The notes under the pieces: model-generated
The model's input: only the letters and a program-made list of their open reading frames with translations
What the model was told of the DNA's origin: nothing
The model's database searches: none
Program-made: the position numbers and the translations under genes
Shown: positions 6,906-15,858 of the stretch, piece after piece
Layout of the letters: each line of letters starts with the position of its first letter
How positions within the stretch are numbered: position 1 is the first letter of the stretch
NCBI GenBank assembly: GCA_030765685.1
Contig: JAVCCB010000093.1
Coordinates: 1-32,903, forward strand
Reading direction: 5' to 3'
DNA: 32,903 nucleotides
Origin: Candidatus Tantalella remota
GTDB taxonomy: Bacteria > Omnitrophota > Gorgyraeia > Tantalellales > Tantalellaceae

Positions 6906-8051
6906 ATGAGTAAGAATATCCTGATCATAGCCGGTGAACCTTCCGGAGACATGCGCGCGGCAGAGCTTGTGAAAGAGCTCACAAAAATGATGCCAGATGC
7001 GCGTTTCTGGGGCGTTGGCGGAGATCTTTCCGAAGCCGAAGACGTCGAACTAGTGGAACACATACGAAACCTGTCCATCATCGGGATCTGGGAAGCCATT
7101 AAAAAACTTCCCAAAATACATACCCAGTACAAAGCCCTCACTGAGAACGTCCTTAAAAGAAAACCGGACCTTGCCATCCTAGTAGATTATCCGGGCTTTA
7201 ACCTTAAAATGGCGCGTTTCCTTTCCGGCCAGAGCATTCCCGTCGTGTATTATATTATCCCTCAGGTCTGGGCCTGGGGCGCTGGGAGGGTCAAAACTCT
7301 CAAAAAATACGTAGATAAAAGTCTTGTACTTTTCGGTTTCGAGAAAGATTTCCTTGAAGCGCGCGGCGCTGCCGCCACCTTTACGGGCCATCCTCTTGTT
7401 GATAAAGCTGCCGATTACGAACGCACCAAGCTACCCCCCTCTTCTATTGGCACAAAGGACAAATGCGCTATCGCTATTTTGCCCGGATCCCGGAAAGGTG
7501 AGATACGGTCTATGCTTCCGGTCATGCTAACAGCGGCTGATAGAATAGCTCAGGCAAGAAAAGACGTTCGTTTTATCTGCGCCGAAACCTCAAGTATCGA
7601 TAAAGGACTGTACGATCAGATCTTTGACGAGCACAAGACAATAGAGGTCTCCCGCGTGACCGACAACACCTTCAGGGTGCTGGACGAAAGTGACTTCGCC
7701 ATGGTCACCTCAGGCACCGCCACGCTCGAGGCGGCGCTGACGGAAACTCCGATGATAGTCACTTATCGTACCTCTTTGCTTACAGCATACCTCTCGCGAT
7801 TGGTGATCAACGTTAACTATCTCGGTCTGGTAAACCTGATCGCGAAAAAAGAGATCTGCCCCGAACTGCTTCAAGAAGACGCGACGGCAAAAAAGATCTC
7901 CTCGAAGATCCTGGAAATACTCGGAGACCCTTCCAAAATAGATCTGATGAAAAAAGAATTACAGGATGTTCGGGATGCTCTGGGAAAAAAAGGCGCGGCA
8001 AGGACTGCCGCCTCCGCTATCTGTGACATTCTAAAAAAGAGTACTTCATAA
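6906..8051 (+). CDS. lpxB: Lipid-A-disaccharide synthase
   Basis: LpxB (glycosyltransferase family 19) joins 2,3-diacyl-GlcN-1-P (lipid X) to UDP-2,3-diacyl-GlcN to give the lipid A disaccharide, at the inner face of the inner membrane. It is 381 aa, the family length. Motifs: GEPSGD (10-15), DYPGFN (94-99), IPQVWAWG (118-125), FTGHPLVD (about 157-164), ILPGSRKGEI (about 188-197) and SGTATLEAAL near 270. The start is fixed by the conserved N-terminus. No Shine-Dalgarno sequence precedes it, since the heptamer repeat runs almost to the ATG. Its 3' end overlaps the convergent lpxI by six bases. Confidence 0.96.
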   Translation: MSKNILIIAGEPSGDMRAAELVKELTKMMPDARFWGVGGDLSEAEDVELVEHIRNLSIIGIWEAIKKLPKIHTQYKALTENVLKRKPDLAILVDYPGFNLKMARFLSGQSIPVVYYIIPQVWAWGAGRVKTLKKYVDKSLVLFGFEKDFLEARGAAATFTGHPLVDKAADYERTKLPPSSIGTKDKCAIAILPGSRKGEIRSMLPVMLTAADRIAQARKDVRFICAETSSIDKGLYDQIFDEHKTIEVSRVTDNTFRVLDESDFAMVTSGTATLEAALTETPMIVTYRTSLLTAYLSRLVINVNYLGLVNLIAKKEICPELLQEDATAKKISSKILEILGDPSKIDLMKKELQDVRDALGKKGAARTAASAICDILKKSTS

Positions 8052-8846
8052 AGCTTTAACCACTATTCCTGCCGAATCCGCTATTTCCATACATTTATCC
8101 CGTTCGACAAAGAACATTCTTTCGCTTTCTATCGCGAGCGCGCTGAAACCCGCTTCAACCAGCCGTTCAATCGTCCCTGGCCCCACAGTCGGGACATCCC
8201 ACCTAAAATCCTGGTGAGGACGGCTTACCTTTACCATAACGCAGCCTTCTCCGGCAATGTCTCCGGCGCGGCGGATGGTCTGGTCGGTACCTTCCATGGC
8301 CTCCACGGCGACTACCGTTTTGTCTTTTACCACAAGTGTCTGGCCAATATCCAGCCCGGCAAGTTTTTTAGCTACATCAAACCCGAAGGTGATATCTTCT
8401 TCTATTTCCCGGTTCGGAGAGGTCGCACTCAACACCCCCTTCTCAGGTAAAAGATGTCTCAGGTAACGCACGCTGTCTATGACTTCTATCCCGAAAAAAG
8501 CTAGCCGTTTAGAGATCTCTTCAAGTATCGCGTAATCGTTCTTACTTTTTGATTTCTCCAGAGTATCTCTTGTAGTTTTATCCGCCGTCTTTTTTTGATA
8601 TATTACGTTCTTGTCCACTTTTCCGAGAAACGCCACCTTGCGTATCCTATTCCTCAGAAGAAGAAAAAAACACTTCTGGAACTGTCCTATATTCAGCCAG
8701 TAGACCCTGTCCGCGCCGCTACCCACGTCCGGGCCAGCCATGCCTTCGATCGCGAAGACCACTACCGTGTCTCCCTCGCGTTTAGCGGAACTTATGAATT
8801 CAAGGGGGAGTTGCCCGCCTCCTGCTATCAGACCTACTTTTGCCAT
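8046..8846 (-). CDS. lpxI: UDP-2,3-diacylglucosamine pyrophosphatase LpxI
   Basis: LpxI (DUF1009 family) hydrolyses UDP-2,3-diacylglucosamine to lipid X and UMP, replacing LpxH in many diderms, and feeds LpxB directly. It is 266 aa, matching Caulobacter LpxI. Recognisable parts are the N-terminal GLIAGGGQLPLEF, AFLGKVDK (about 72-79), the glycine-rich EGTDQTIRRAGDIAG stretch and the C-terminal DFRWDVPTVGPGTIERL segment. AGAGG lies about eight bases before the ATG, inside the end of fabZ. It is the last gene of the long minus-strand cluster and meets lpxB tail to tail: its TGA stop is antisense to the last lpxB sense codon. Confidence 0.93.
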   Translation of the reverse strand: MAKVGLIAGGGQLPLEFISSAKREGDTVVVFAIEGMAGPDVGSGADRVYWLNIGQFQKCFFLLLRNRIRKVAFLGKVDKNVIYQKKTADKTTRDTLEKSKSKNDYAILEEISKRLAFFGIEVIDSVRYLRHLLPEKGVLSATSPNREIEEDITFGFDVAKKLAGLDIGQTLVVKDKTVVAVEAMEGTDQTIRRAGDIAGEGCVMVKVSRPHQDFRWDVPTVGPGTIERLVEAGFSALAIESERMFFVERDKCMEIADSAGIVVKAL

Positions 8847-8864
8847 AACGATAACCTCTGCTGT

Positions 8865-9323
8865 TTATTTTTTAGCTTCTTCCTTGTCAACGATAGCGAA
8901 CATAAGATCAGCTTCGCTGACAACCTTTCCCTCAACGCTTACTTCGCCGTACATCTGGACGATTGATTCCCTAACCCATTTTTTAGGCTCTACATACAAA
9001 AGTAACTGGTCGCCCGGAACGACAGGCTTGCGGAATTTTGCATTATTTATTGTCATGAAAAATGCCAGCTTGTCCTTGCCCTTCCCGTCTATAAGGGCAA
9101 GGATCCCACCTGCCTGGGCAAGCGCCTCTATCTGCAGGACTCCGGGCATGATCGGTTCGCCAGGGAAATGTCCCTGAAAAAACGGCTCGTTCATCGTCAC
9201 GTTCTTTATGGCTTTTAGCCATTTTTCCTCTTCATAATCGAGGACCCTGTCCACCAGAAGAAAAGGGTACCTGTGCGGGATACATTCCATTATTCCCTTA
9301 ATATCTACCTTTTTTTCGCTCAT
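8865..9323 (-). CDS. fabZ: (3R)-hydroxyacyl-ACP dehydratase FabZ
   Basis: FabZ dehydrates 3-hydroxyacyl-ACP in fatty-acid elongation, competing with lipid A synthesis for hydroxyacyl-ACP. It is 152 aa from the ATG at 9321-9323. The hot-dog fold signature is clear: IPHRYPFLLVDRV (15-27), catalytic His52 in GHFPGEPIMPGV and Glu66 in QIEALAQ. A GTG one codon upstream is less likely because GGAG would sit only three bases from it. fabZ is separate from lpxC here, not the fused LpxC-FabZ protein of Bacteroidota. lpxI follows after 18 bases. Confidence 0.95.
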   Translation of the reverse strand: MSEKKVDIKGIMECIPHRYPFLLVDRVLDYEEEKWLKAIKNVTMNEPFFQGHFPGEPIMPGVLQIEALAQAGGILALIDGKGKDKLAFFMTINNAKFRKPVVPGDQLLLYVEPKKWVRESIVQMYGEVSVEGKVVSEADLMFAIVDKEEAKK

Positions 9324-9353
9324 CACATTCTCCTTTATCTTTTAACTTAAATA

Positions 9354-10184
9354 TCAATTCACGTATTTTTCGTATATCTTCCTCACCATCAGCGCGTTCA
9401 GCGCGTGTCCGGACTTCTCCGCGACGATCCTGCCATTTATCCGATGTCCCAGGAGATAAAGATCCCCTACCAGGTCCAGTATCTTGTGCCGTACCGGCTC
9501 GTTCGGGAACCTCAAGGTTGTGCCTATCGGTCCTCCCGCATCCATCACAAGCGTGTTCTCAAGCGTAGCGCCCTTCCCTAGCCCTGCTTTAAGCAGAGCG
9601 TCGGCTTCTTCTTTCATACAAAATGTCCTCGCGGGCGCTATTTCTTTTTCAAAAGAATCCCTGTCTATCTTAATATCAAAGACTTCACGGCCTATCGCCT
9701 CCAGCGGATAATCTATAAGATACGACACGCTGAAATCCTCCGCCGGCTGGAGCTCAATAGATCTGCCGGAGTCTTCCACCCTCTCCGCCTCGAGTATGTT
9801 TACGATCCGGCGTGGGAGTTCCTGGCCTACGGTTCCCGCGCCCTTAAAAGCTCTGAAAAATTCTAGCGCACTTCCGTCCATCGCGGGCAGTTCCGGCCCG
9901 TCGACCTCTATGAGCATATTATCTATGGACATCGCCCACAAAGCCGCCAGAAGATGTTCCACGGTCTGTACCGCCGCGGGTCCGACCACTACGGTGGTCC
10001 TTCTATCGTGGGCATCTGATAATACCGCTTCGCGCAAAGGCAACTCCGGAGTGCCCGGAAGGTCTACGCGTTTAAAGATCACACCCGCGCCGGGCGCTGC
10101 CGGTGAACACACCGCCGACACTACCTCCCCGGTCTGAAGTGCTTTTCCGGAAAACTCCACCTTTTCGTTTATTGTTGCCTGCAT
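9354..10184 (-). CDS. lpxC: UDP-3-O-acyl-N-acetylglucosamine deacetylase
   Basis: LpxC is the zinc amidase that commits UDP-3-O-acyl-GlcNAc to lipid A synthesis. It is 276 aa from the ATG at 10182-10184; an ATG five codons upstream is also possible, but AGAGG would be too close to it. Zinc ligands are all present: His77 (TVEHLLAAL), His233 and Asp237 (RHKILDLVGDLYLLG). Glu76 and His260 (SGHALN) match the catalytic pair. It lies between skp and fabZ. The gap to skp (10200-10298) contains no lpxD, which usually follows skp/ompH in Gram-negative clusters. Confidence 0.96.
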   Translation of the reverse strand: MQATINEKVEFSGKALQTGEVVSAVCSPAAPGAGVIFKRVDLPGTPELPLREAVLSDAHDRRTTVVVGPAAVQTVEHLLAALWAMSIDNMLIEVDGPELPAMDGSALEFFRAFKGAGTVGQELPRRIVNILEAERVEDSGRSIELQPAEDFSVSYLIDYPLEAIGREVFDIKIDRDSFEKEIAPARTFCMKEEADALLKAGLGKGATLENTLVMDAGGPIGTTLRFPNEPVRHKILDLVGDLYLLGHRINGRIVAEKSGHALNALMVRKIYEKYVN

Positions 10185-10298
10185 CGCCACCTCTGTCATT
10201 ACCTCTCGCTCCTATAACATCAGCGGATAGCACACAGTTCTCGCTGTATACCACCCGCCATGTTCTGCTAACAATATCGTTCCCCGCATGCTAAGCTT

Positions 10299-10808
10299 TT
10301 ATTTATTCAGCTGTTTCAAGACCGTATCCGTAAGATCAAAATTTTCGTTAGCATACATTATATTCCGTGAATCAAGAACGTAGTCATATCCTTCTTTTTC
10401 GCCTATACCCTCTACTATTTTCTGGATATCATCTATTACCTGGCGAAACATGTCGTTCTTCTTGTTGAGCAGAAGCTGACGGGTCTTCCTGTCGAAATCC
10501 TGCAATTCAGCAAGCTTCGCGTCTATCGCGCCCTGTTTCTGCTCACGCGCCGTGCCGCTCAAAAGTTCGGCTTCGTCGCGCAGCTTCGTGATCTGTTCGA
10601 CCAGCTTTGTGCGTTCCGCCTGGCTATTCTCTGTCAGTTCGGTAAGTTCGGTCTCGAGAGTCTTGGTCTTTTCATACTCGTAGAAAGCTCTCCTAAGATC
10701 CACGTAGCCAACCTTTCCGTCTTTGGAAAACCCCGCCGGGACCATAAGCCCGAATACTACGAGCGCCACGATCAAACATACAGCCAGTCTGTTAAAAGAA
10801 ATTTTCAT
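10299..10808 (-). CDS. skp: Periplasmic chaperone Skp/OmpH
   Basis: Skp trimers hold unfolded outer-membrane proteins in the periplasm on their way to BamA. The protein is 169 aa from the ATG at 10806-10808, with GGGAG five bases upstream; an ATG eight codons further up has no such site. Residues 1-27 are a signal peptide with a hydrophobic core (AVCLIVALVVFGLMV). The GKVGYVDLRRAF strand follows, then a long charged coiled-coil (about 45-125), then a returning strand (GYDYVLDSRNIMY). It sits directly after bamA, the standard bamA-skp pair. Confidence 0.92.
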   Translation of the reverse strand: MKISFNRLAVCLIVALVVFGLMVPAGFSKDGKVGYVDLRRAFYEYEKTKTLETELTELTENSQAERTKLVEQITKLRDEAELLSGTAREQKQGAIDAKLAELQDFDRKTRQLLLNKKNDMFRQVIDDIQKIVEGIGEKEGYDYVLDSRNIMYANENFDLTDTVLKQLNK

Positions 10809-10855
10809 ATTGTCTCCCTTCTTATTGTCCATGATCCATTACTAACCCGCTTACA

Positions 10856-13174
10856 TCAAAATCCATGTGTTACGCTAAAATAGAACTGCCCCTCTTTTTT
10901 GTCGTCATAATTCTCGCTGAGCGGATAACCGTAATCAAGCTTTACCGGCCCTATCGGCGTCTTTACCCTGACTCCTATACCGGCACCCTGCTTAAACCCG
11001 GTATCGTCCTTTGCTCCCCATACGCCTTCCAAGGAAGCTTCTTCCCACACATTACCCACATCGTAAAAAACAGCGCCCTTGATAAGTTTTTTGAAGAGAG
11101 GGAAGGTAACTTCCACATTGCTGATGACCATCGCCTCGCCGCCAAGAGCCGCGTTGGTTCCCCTGTCCCGGGGGCCAACTCCTCTTTCCTTGTATCCGCG
11201 GATAGTGTTGCCACCACCAGCGAAAAACCGTTCATAAATAGGCACTTCGTCGGAATTGCCATAATTCTGGACACCGCCGCCGCGCAGCTTGAACTCCAGG
11301 ACAAGATTTTCCAGGATACTCCAGTAAAAACTTCCATACGCAAATCCTTTTACAAAGTTCTTGTCCCCACCTATAAAACCACCGGCATTTTCGAGAGAAG
11401 TCCCCGTAATAAAACCTTTTTTAGGAGAGTATTTGCTATCCCTGACATCGTATACGATATTCCACGTGACGCGGCTTATCCAGTTGGATCCGATCTCCCT
11501 CCTTAACGCGTCCGTCGCGTCATCCGGGATATCCGAGATCTTGACCTCTTCAAGCGTATAAATAAGGCCCGTGCTCAGCTCGTCGGTTATTTCCTTACCA
11601 AGCCTCAGGTCGCCGCCTGTGCGGGTTTCGTCATATCCGTATCCGGAATCGCCCCACCTTTTATGCTCACGGCGATATATGTCGAAACCAAAAAGATACG
11701 GAAAATCGAAGATCCAGGGATCCGTCCAACCAACATGAAAATCCGTCCTCGCGCTGCCGATCTCCGCCCTCAATGTAAGATTCTGCCCGCCGCCGGTAAA
11801 TGTCGGAAAATTAAGTATATCAAAGTTCCTCTGGCTTATCTGGACAAAACCGATAAAAGCGTCTATCGAGCTGTAGCCGCCTCCGAAAGACAACTCACCC
11901 GTCTTGGTCTCCTTGACCGTCACGTTCAGCGCTTTTACATCCTCGTCGTCTGTCGGGACAGTCTCAAAATAAACATCCTCAAAAAATCCGAGATCGTATA
12001 TTCTCTCTTTACTCTTTTTGAGTTTTTCCCCGTCGTATTGTTCTCCCGGGTACACCCGTAGCTCTCTGCGTATGACCTTGTCTTTTGTCTTCGTGTTGCC
12101 GATAACGTTTACCTTGCCTACATAAACGACGTTATGGGCCGTTATGTCATACACCAGATCCATCCGGTTCGTCGCGCCGTTATACTTGTGCCGCAGGCTT
12201 ACTTCGGCGTTCATGTATCCTTTGTCATAATAGAACGTACGGACTCTCTCGACGTCGTCTTTTATCTTCTGGTAGTCAAAAGGATCTCCCGGCCTGATCT
12301 CGATGCGGCTGCGCAGCTGCGCTTCGGGAAAAGAAAGCTGTCCACTTATCTCGACCGTACCGACCAGATATTTCTGCCCTTCTTTGACTATTACCGTAAG
12401 ATATATGAACTCGCCGTCATCTGAATGGTCGACCTTCCCCGTCACCTGCGCGTCAAGAAACCCCTTACTGCGATAGAAGGTCTTGACCCTGTCCAGATCG
12501 CCTTCGAATTTCGCGTCGTCAAAGGCGCCCTTACGTATGAACCACCACGCTGTTTTTGTCGACATGAACTTTTTGATCTCGTCGTCAGGGAAACTTATAT
12601 TGCCTTCTACCTCTATCGATTTTATCCTGAGCGGCACTCCCTCGTCGATCACAAATATGATCGTAGCCTCGCCGGTATCCTTGTCAGTTTCGATCTTGTA
12701 TTCTACCCGAACGCTGCTGTAGCCATTTTCAATATAAAAGTTCCGGATCTCGGAGACATCCTGTGAAAGGACATTGAAATCAACAAGCGTCCCTTCTTTG
12801 AAGGACAGCTTTTTAAGCAGTTTCGCCGTAGTGATCTTGGAGTTACCCCGAAATTCGACTCCTCCTATGACCGGCTTCTCGACTACCGTAAATATTACTA
12901 CCATGCCTTCCGGGCGATCATCGGTCTCGACAAAAACGTCACTGAAATACCCCGTGGCATACAAGCGTTTCAGCTCCTTGTTCAGCGCGCTTTCCTCAAA
13001 GACATCACCGGGGCCCAACTTCAACCGGTTAAGAATAGTAGCTGTGCTTATCGCGTAGTTGCCGCGCACCTGTACGGCGCTTATTCTTTTCCTGCTGTCA
13101 TAAGATCCCGGCTGGCCCCAGGCTGAGGCGCAGCAGAAAGTTAGGATTAGTAGCAGGCATATGAGTTTTTTCAT
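10856..13174 (-). CDS. bamA: Outer-membrane protein assembly factor BamA
   Basis: BamA is the core of the machine that folds and inserts outer-membrane beta-barrel proteins. It is 772 aa, with a signal peptide (about 1-20) and five POTRA domains (about 28-415, each with the ...V.GN... strand such as VEFRGNSKI and VNVIGNTKTKD). A 16-strand barrel follows, including the conserved TIRGYKERGVGP loop motif, and the protein ends in a terminal aromatic (HGF) as barrel proteins do. Its ATG overlaps the dnaB stop (TAATG, one base shared), so translation is probably coupled. skp follows. Confidence 0.96.
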   Translation of the reverse strand: MKKLICLLLILTFCCASAWGQPGSYDSRKRISAVQVRGNYAISTATILNRLKLGPGDVFEESALNKELKRLYATGYFSDVFVETDDRPEGMVVIFTVVEKPVIGGVEFRGNSKITTAKLLKKLSFKEGTLVDFNVLSQDVSEIRNFYIENGYSSVRVEYKIETDKDTGEATIIFVIDEGVPLRIKSIEVEGNISFPDDEIKKFMSTKTAWWFIRKGAFDDAKFEGDLDRVKTFYRSKGFLDAQVTGKVDHSDDGEFIYLTVIVKEGQKYLVGTVEISGQLSFPEAQLRSRIEIRPGDPFDYQKIKDDVERVRTFYYDKGYMNAEVSLRHKYNGATNRMDLVYDITAHNVVYVGKVNVIGNTKTKDKVIRRELRVYPGEQYDGEKLKKSKERIYDLGFFEDVYFETVPTDDEDVKALNVTVKETKTGELSFGGGYSSIDAFIGFVQISQRNFDILNFPTFTGGGQNLTLRAEIGSARTDFHVGWTDPWIFDFPYLFGFDIYRREHKRWGDSGYGYDETRTGGDLRLGKEITDELSTGLIYTLEEVKISDIPDDATDALRREIGSNWISRVTWNIVYDVRDSKYSPKKGFITGTSLENAGGFIGGDKNFVKGFAYGSFYWSILENLVLEFKLRGGGVQNYGNSDEVPIYERFFAGGGNTIRGYKERGVGPRDRGTNAALGGEAMVISNVEVTFPLFKKLIKGAVFYDVGNVWEEASLEGVWGAKDDTGFKQGAGIGVRVKTPIGPVKLDYGYPLSENYDDKKEGQFYFSVTHGF

Positions 13175-14577
13175 TAAAAACCCTCTTCTTCTTCCATTCG
13201 AGAGAGGTTGCTGAATTTTGTGAATTCCGGAATAAAAGCCAGACGTACCGTACCAACTGGGCCATGACGCTGTTTAGCCACGATCACTTCAGTGACACCT
13301 TTGTTCTCTTCCGTCGGATTGTAATATTCCTCCCTCAAAAGCAACATTACAACATCCGAGTCCTGCTCTATAGCGCCAGATTCCCGGAGGTCGGAAAGCT
13401 GCGGGCGATGGTCCGCCCTCTGTTCCACTGCCCTGGAAAGCTGGCTGATCGCTATTATCGGAAGGTCCAGTTCCCGGGCCAGCGCCTTCATCGAACGGGA
13501 TATCTCGGAGATCTCCTGCTGCCTATTCTCAGAGCGTTTTCCCCCGCTCATCAGCTGGAGATAGTCCACTATGAGCAGTTGGATGTTATGGCGTGATTTC
13601 AGTCTTCTGGCTTTGGCTCTAAGCTCGAACGCGGACATCCCGGGACTATCGTCGATGTAGATGGGTGCTTCCGAAAGTTTCCCCGCCGCTGTCACCAGTT
13701 TCGGCCAGTCCGTCTGCGAAAAGAACCCCGTACGCACCTTGTGGGCGTTCACTCCCGCGATAGAACACAGCATCCTCTGAGCAAGCTGGTCTTTTGACAT
13801 CTCAAGGCTAAAATACGCGGACGGTATCTTTTGGACCACCCCAGCGTGTTCCAGAATAGAAATGGCAAGCGCACTTTTACCCATCGCGGGGCGGCCCGCA
13901 ATAACGAGAAGGTCGGATTTCTGGAAACCGGCAGTCATTACGTCAAGATCGTGAAAACCGGTCGGTATACCCGTGATGTTCTCCTTGCGCTGGTACAGAC
14001 GGTCGATAGTCTCGATGCTTTCTTTGACTATCTCCTTCATCCCCGAGACCTGCATTTTTCTTTTCCGGTCGTCTGAAGTTATCTGAAAAATAAGCTGCTC
14101 GGCCCTGTCGAGAAGATCATCCACTTCCCCACCCGGGTCATAGCTTTCCGACACTATCTGTGTGGCAGCGTTGATCAGCGCCCTGAGAAGGTGTTTCTCC
14201 CTCACTATTTTCGTATAATGTTCTATATTTGCCGCGGTGGGGATACAGTTGGCAAGTTCCGTAATATAAGAGGGCCCGCCGATACTCTCGAGCTCTTCAC
14301 GCTTCTTAAGCTCCTCTATCAAGGTAACCATGTCGACCGGCTCATTCTGATCGTACAGTTTGATTATAGCTTGGAATATTTTCTGGTGAGCCCCGGAATA
14401 GAACGCGGTCTTGTCCAGCTGGTCTATGGAACTCGCGATAGCCTCCCTATCAAGAAGCATAGCCCCTAAAACGGCAGTTTCCGCTTCCAGGTTCTGAGGA
14501 GGCACTTTTTCGATAAGGGTCTTAGAAATCATTTCAGTTAACAGGTCAAAATCCGGTCCAGTACGGATCGTTCTCAT
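13174..14577 (-). CDS. dnaB: Replicative DNA helicase DnaB
   Basis: DnaB is the hexameric 5'-3' helicase of the replication fork. It is 467 aa. The N-terminal domain begins KVPPQNLEAETAVLGAM (24-40). The RecA-like domain has Walker A GRPAMGKS (228-235), LLIVDYLQLM for Walker B, and AISQLSR and the SDLRESGAIEQDSD segment. The first 15 residues are not conserved; the Met at residue 16 may be the true start, but neither has a clear ribosome-binding site. It ends the rpsF-ssb-rpsR-rplI-dnaB cluster typical of bacteria, then runs into bamA. No intein or insertion is visible. Confidence 0.95.
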   Translation of the reverse strand: MRTIRTGPDFDLLTEMISKTLIEKVPPQNLEAETAVLGAMLLDREAIASSIDQLDKTAFYSGAHQKIFQAIIKLYDQNEPVDMVTLIEELKKREELESIGGPSYITELANCIPTAANIEHYTKIVREKHLLRALINAATQIVSESYDPGGEVDDLLDRAEQLIFQITSDDRKRKMQVSGMKEIVKESIETIDRLYQRKENITGIPTGFHDLDVMTAGFQKSDLLVIAGRPAMGKSALAISILEHAGVVQKIPSAYFSLEMSKDQLAQRMLCSIAGVNAHKVRTGFFSQTDWPKLVTAAGKLSEAPIYIDDSPGMSAFELRAKARRLKSRHNIQLLIVDYLQLMSGGKRSENRQQEISEISRSMKALARELDLPIIAISQLSRAVEQRADHRPQLSDLRESGAIEQDSDVVMLLLREEYYNPTEENKGVTEVIVAKQRHGPVGTVRLAFIPEFTKFSNLSRMEEEEGF

Positions 14578-14631
14578 ACTCAGGGTAGGTTCTTATTACA
14601 GTTGTTCTACTGTTCCCTCGTCTGAAAAATT

Positions 14632-15075
14632 TTATTTTTTTACGACCCAGATCTTCGCCTGAGCCTTGACTTCAGGATGTAGCTTTATCTCGACAGTGTA
14701 TACCCCCAGTGCCTTCAGCGGTTCTTCAAGGAGTATCTTTTTTTTGTCGATAGTAATGCCTTCGGCAATAAAAGCTTCCGCGATCATATCAGAGGTAACG
14801 GAACCAAATAGCTTGTCCTCTTCTCCCGCGTCCATGGAGATGGTGCAGGACGCCGCTTCTATCTTTCCGAGGAGTTCCGTGCACTCCTCGATAAGCTGCT
14901 GCTCTTTGCGGGCTTTTTCTTTTTTCTTCTGCTCAATTATCATGAGAGCTCCCGCGTTGGATTCAACGGCACATTTCTGCGGGATCAAATAGTTCCTGGC
15001 GTAACCGTCCTTGACTTCTACCTCATCACCGATCTCACCCAGGTTGTTAATGTCTTTTATGAGTATCACTTTCAT
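14632..15075 (-). CDS. rplI: 50S ribosomal protein L9 (bL9)
   Basis: bL9 binds 23S rRNA domain V with its N-terminal domain and reaches out from the subunit through a long helix. It is 147 aa, the family length. The signature MKVILIKDINNLGEIGDEVEVKDGYARNYLIP is at 1-32, followed by the connecting helix (about 41-75) and the C-terminal domain. GGAGGAG just upstream lies in the end of rpsR; only one base separates the two genes. dnaB follows after 54 bases. Confidence 0.97.
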   Translation of the reverse strand: MKVILIKDINNLGEIGDEVEVKDGYARNYLIPQKCAVESNAGALMIIEQKKKEKARKEQQLIEECTELLGKIEAASCTISMDAGEEDKLFGSVTSDMIAEAFIAEGITIDKKKILLEEPLKALGVYTVEIKLHPEVKAQAKIWVVKK

Positions 15076-15076
15076 C

Positions 15077-15352
15077 TTAAGATCTCCTCCCCCGTCCGCG
15101 TGGCAACCCTTCCTTCACCTTGGTAAAAGGCAAAAAGGCGGCCAATCTTGCCTTCTTGACGGCATTAGCCACCATACGCTGATGTTTCGCGCAGTTACCG
15201 GTAAGCCGGGAAGTTATTATCTTGCCTCTGTCCGATATGAATTTGCTTAAAAGACCTATGTCCTTGTAGTCTACAGTCTTCGCCTTGTCTCTGCACAGCC
15301 TGCAGGGCCTCTTTTTAAATATTCTCTTAGTCTTTTTTACTATTTTTTTCAC
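15077..15352 (-). CDS. rpsR: 30S ribosomal protein S18 (bS18)
   Basis: bS18 pairs with S6 on the 30S platform. About 91 aa. The family signature is present ([21 protein letters not shown], then [19 protein letters not shown]). A Cys-x-x-Cys pair (PCRLC) and the Cys in TGNCAKHQ give a possible zinc site, as in the C+ forms of S18. An ATG two codons upstream (15356-15358) directly abuts AGGAG with no spacing. The GTG at 15350-15352, six bases after AGGAG, is the better start, though the evidence is not decisive. Confidence 0.95.
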   Translation of the reverse strand: MKKIVKKTKRIFKKRPCRLCRDKAKTVDYKDIGLLSKFISDRGKIITSRLTGNCAKHQRMVANAVKKARLAAFLPFTKVKEGLPRGRGRRS

Positions 15353-15377
15353 TATCATCTCCTGCCTGATTTGTTCG

Positions 15378-15830
15378 TTAAAACGGGATCTCTTCCCCGC
15401 CTACCTCTCTGTCTACGTCAATAGACGCGACATCGCCCATATTCGCGCCGGCCGTTTCACTCTGCGGACGGGGAGCTGCCCCCTGACCACCGGTTGCGCG
15501 CGCTCCTACAAACTGTACGCTAACGGCAACGACATCCAGCGAACTTCTTTTCTGGCCGTCCTGCCCCTCCCAGGAACTCGACTTAAGCCGGCCTTCTACG
15601 AGAACCGCGCTGCCTTTTTTCAGGTATTCCCCGCAGATCTCCGCCGTTTTGCCCCAAGCTTCCACCCGGACAAAAGTAGCTTCGTCTTTTTTCTCGCCGG
15701 CCTTGTCCTTGTATGTCCTGTTAACCGCAACGCTGAACGTGGCAACCGCTGTACCGCTGGGAACATACCTCAATTCCGGATCTCTGGTAAGATTGCCCAT
15801 CAAAAACACTTTATTAAGACTACCTGCCAT
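15378..15830 (-). CDS. ssb: Single-stranded DNA-binding protein
   Basis: SSB coats single-stranded DNA and recruits repair and replication partners. It is 150 aa. The OB-fold spans about 1-108 ([32 protein letters not shown] near the start). A flexible Gly/Ala/Pro/Gln-rich linker follows, ending in the acidic tip EEIPF that binds partner proteins (classically DDDIPF). GGAG lies about nine bases upstream of the ATG. It sits between rpsF and rpsR, as in many bacteria. Confidence 0.96.
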   Translation of the reverse strand: MAGSLNKVFLMGNLTRDPELRYVPSGTAVATFSVAVNRTYKDKAGEKKDEATFVRVEAWGKTAEICGEYLKKGSAVLVEGRLKSSSWEGQDGQKRSSLDVVAVSVQFVGARATGGQGAAPRPQSETAGANMGDVASIDVDREVGGEEIPF

Positions 15831-15858
15831 ATCTTTTCTCCTTCTTAAGCCACAATTT

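Noticed and set aside
10200..10298. A hidden small gene or lpxD remnant between skp and lpxC.
   Set aside because: Only a 13-codon reading frame is present, with no resemblance to LpxD hexapeptide repeats.
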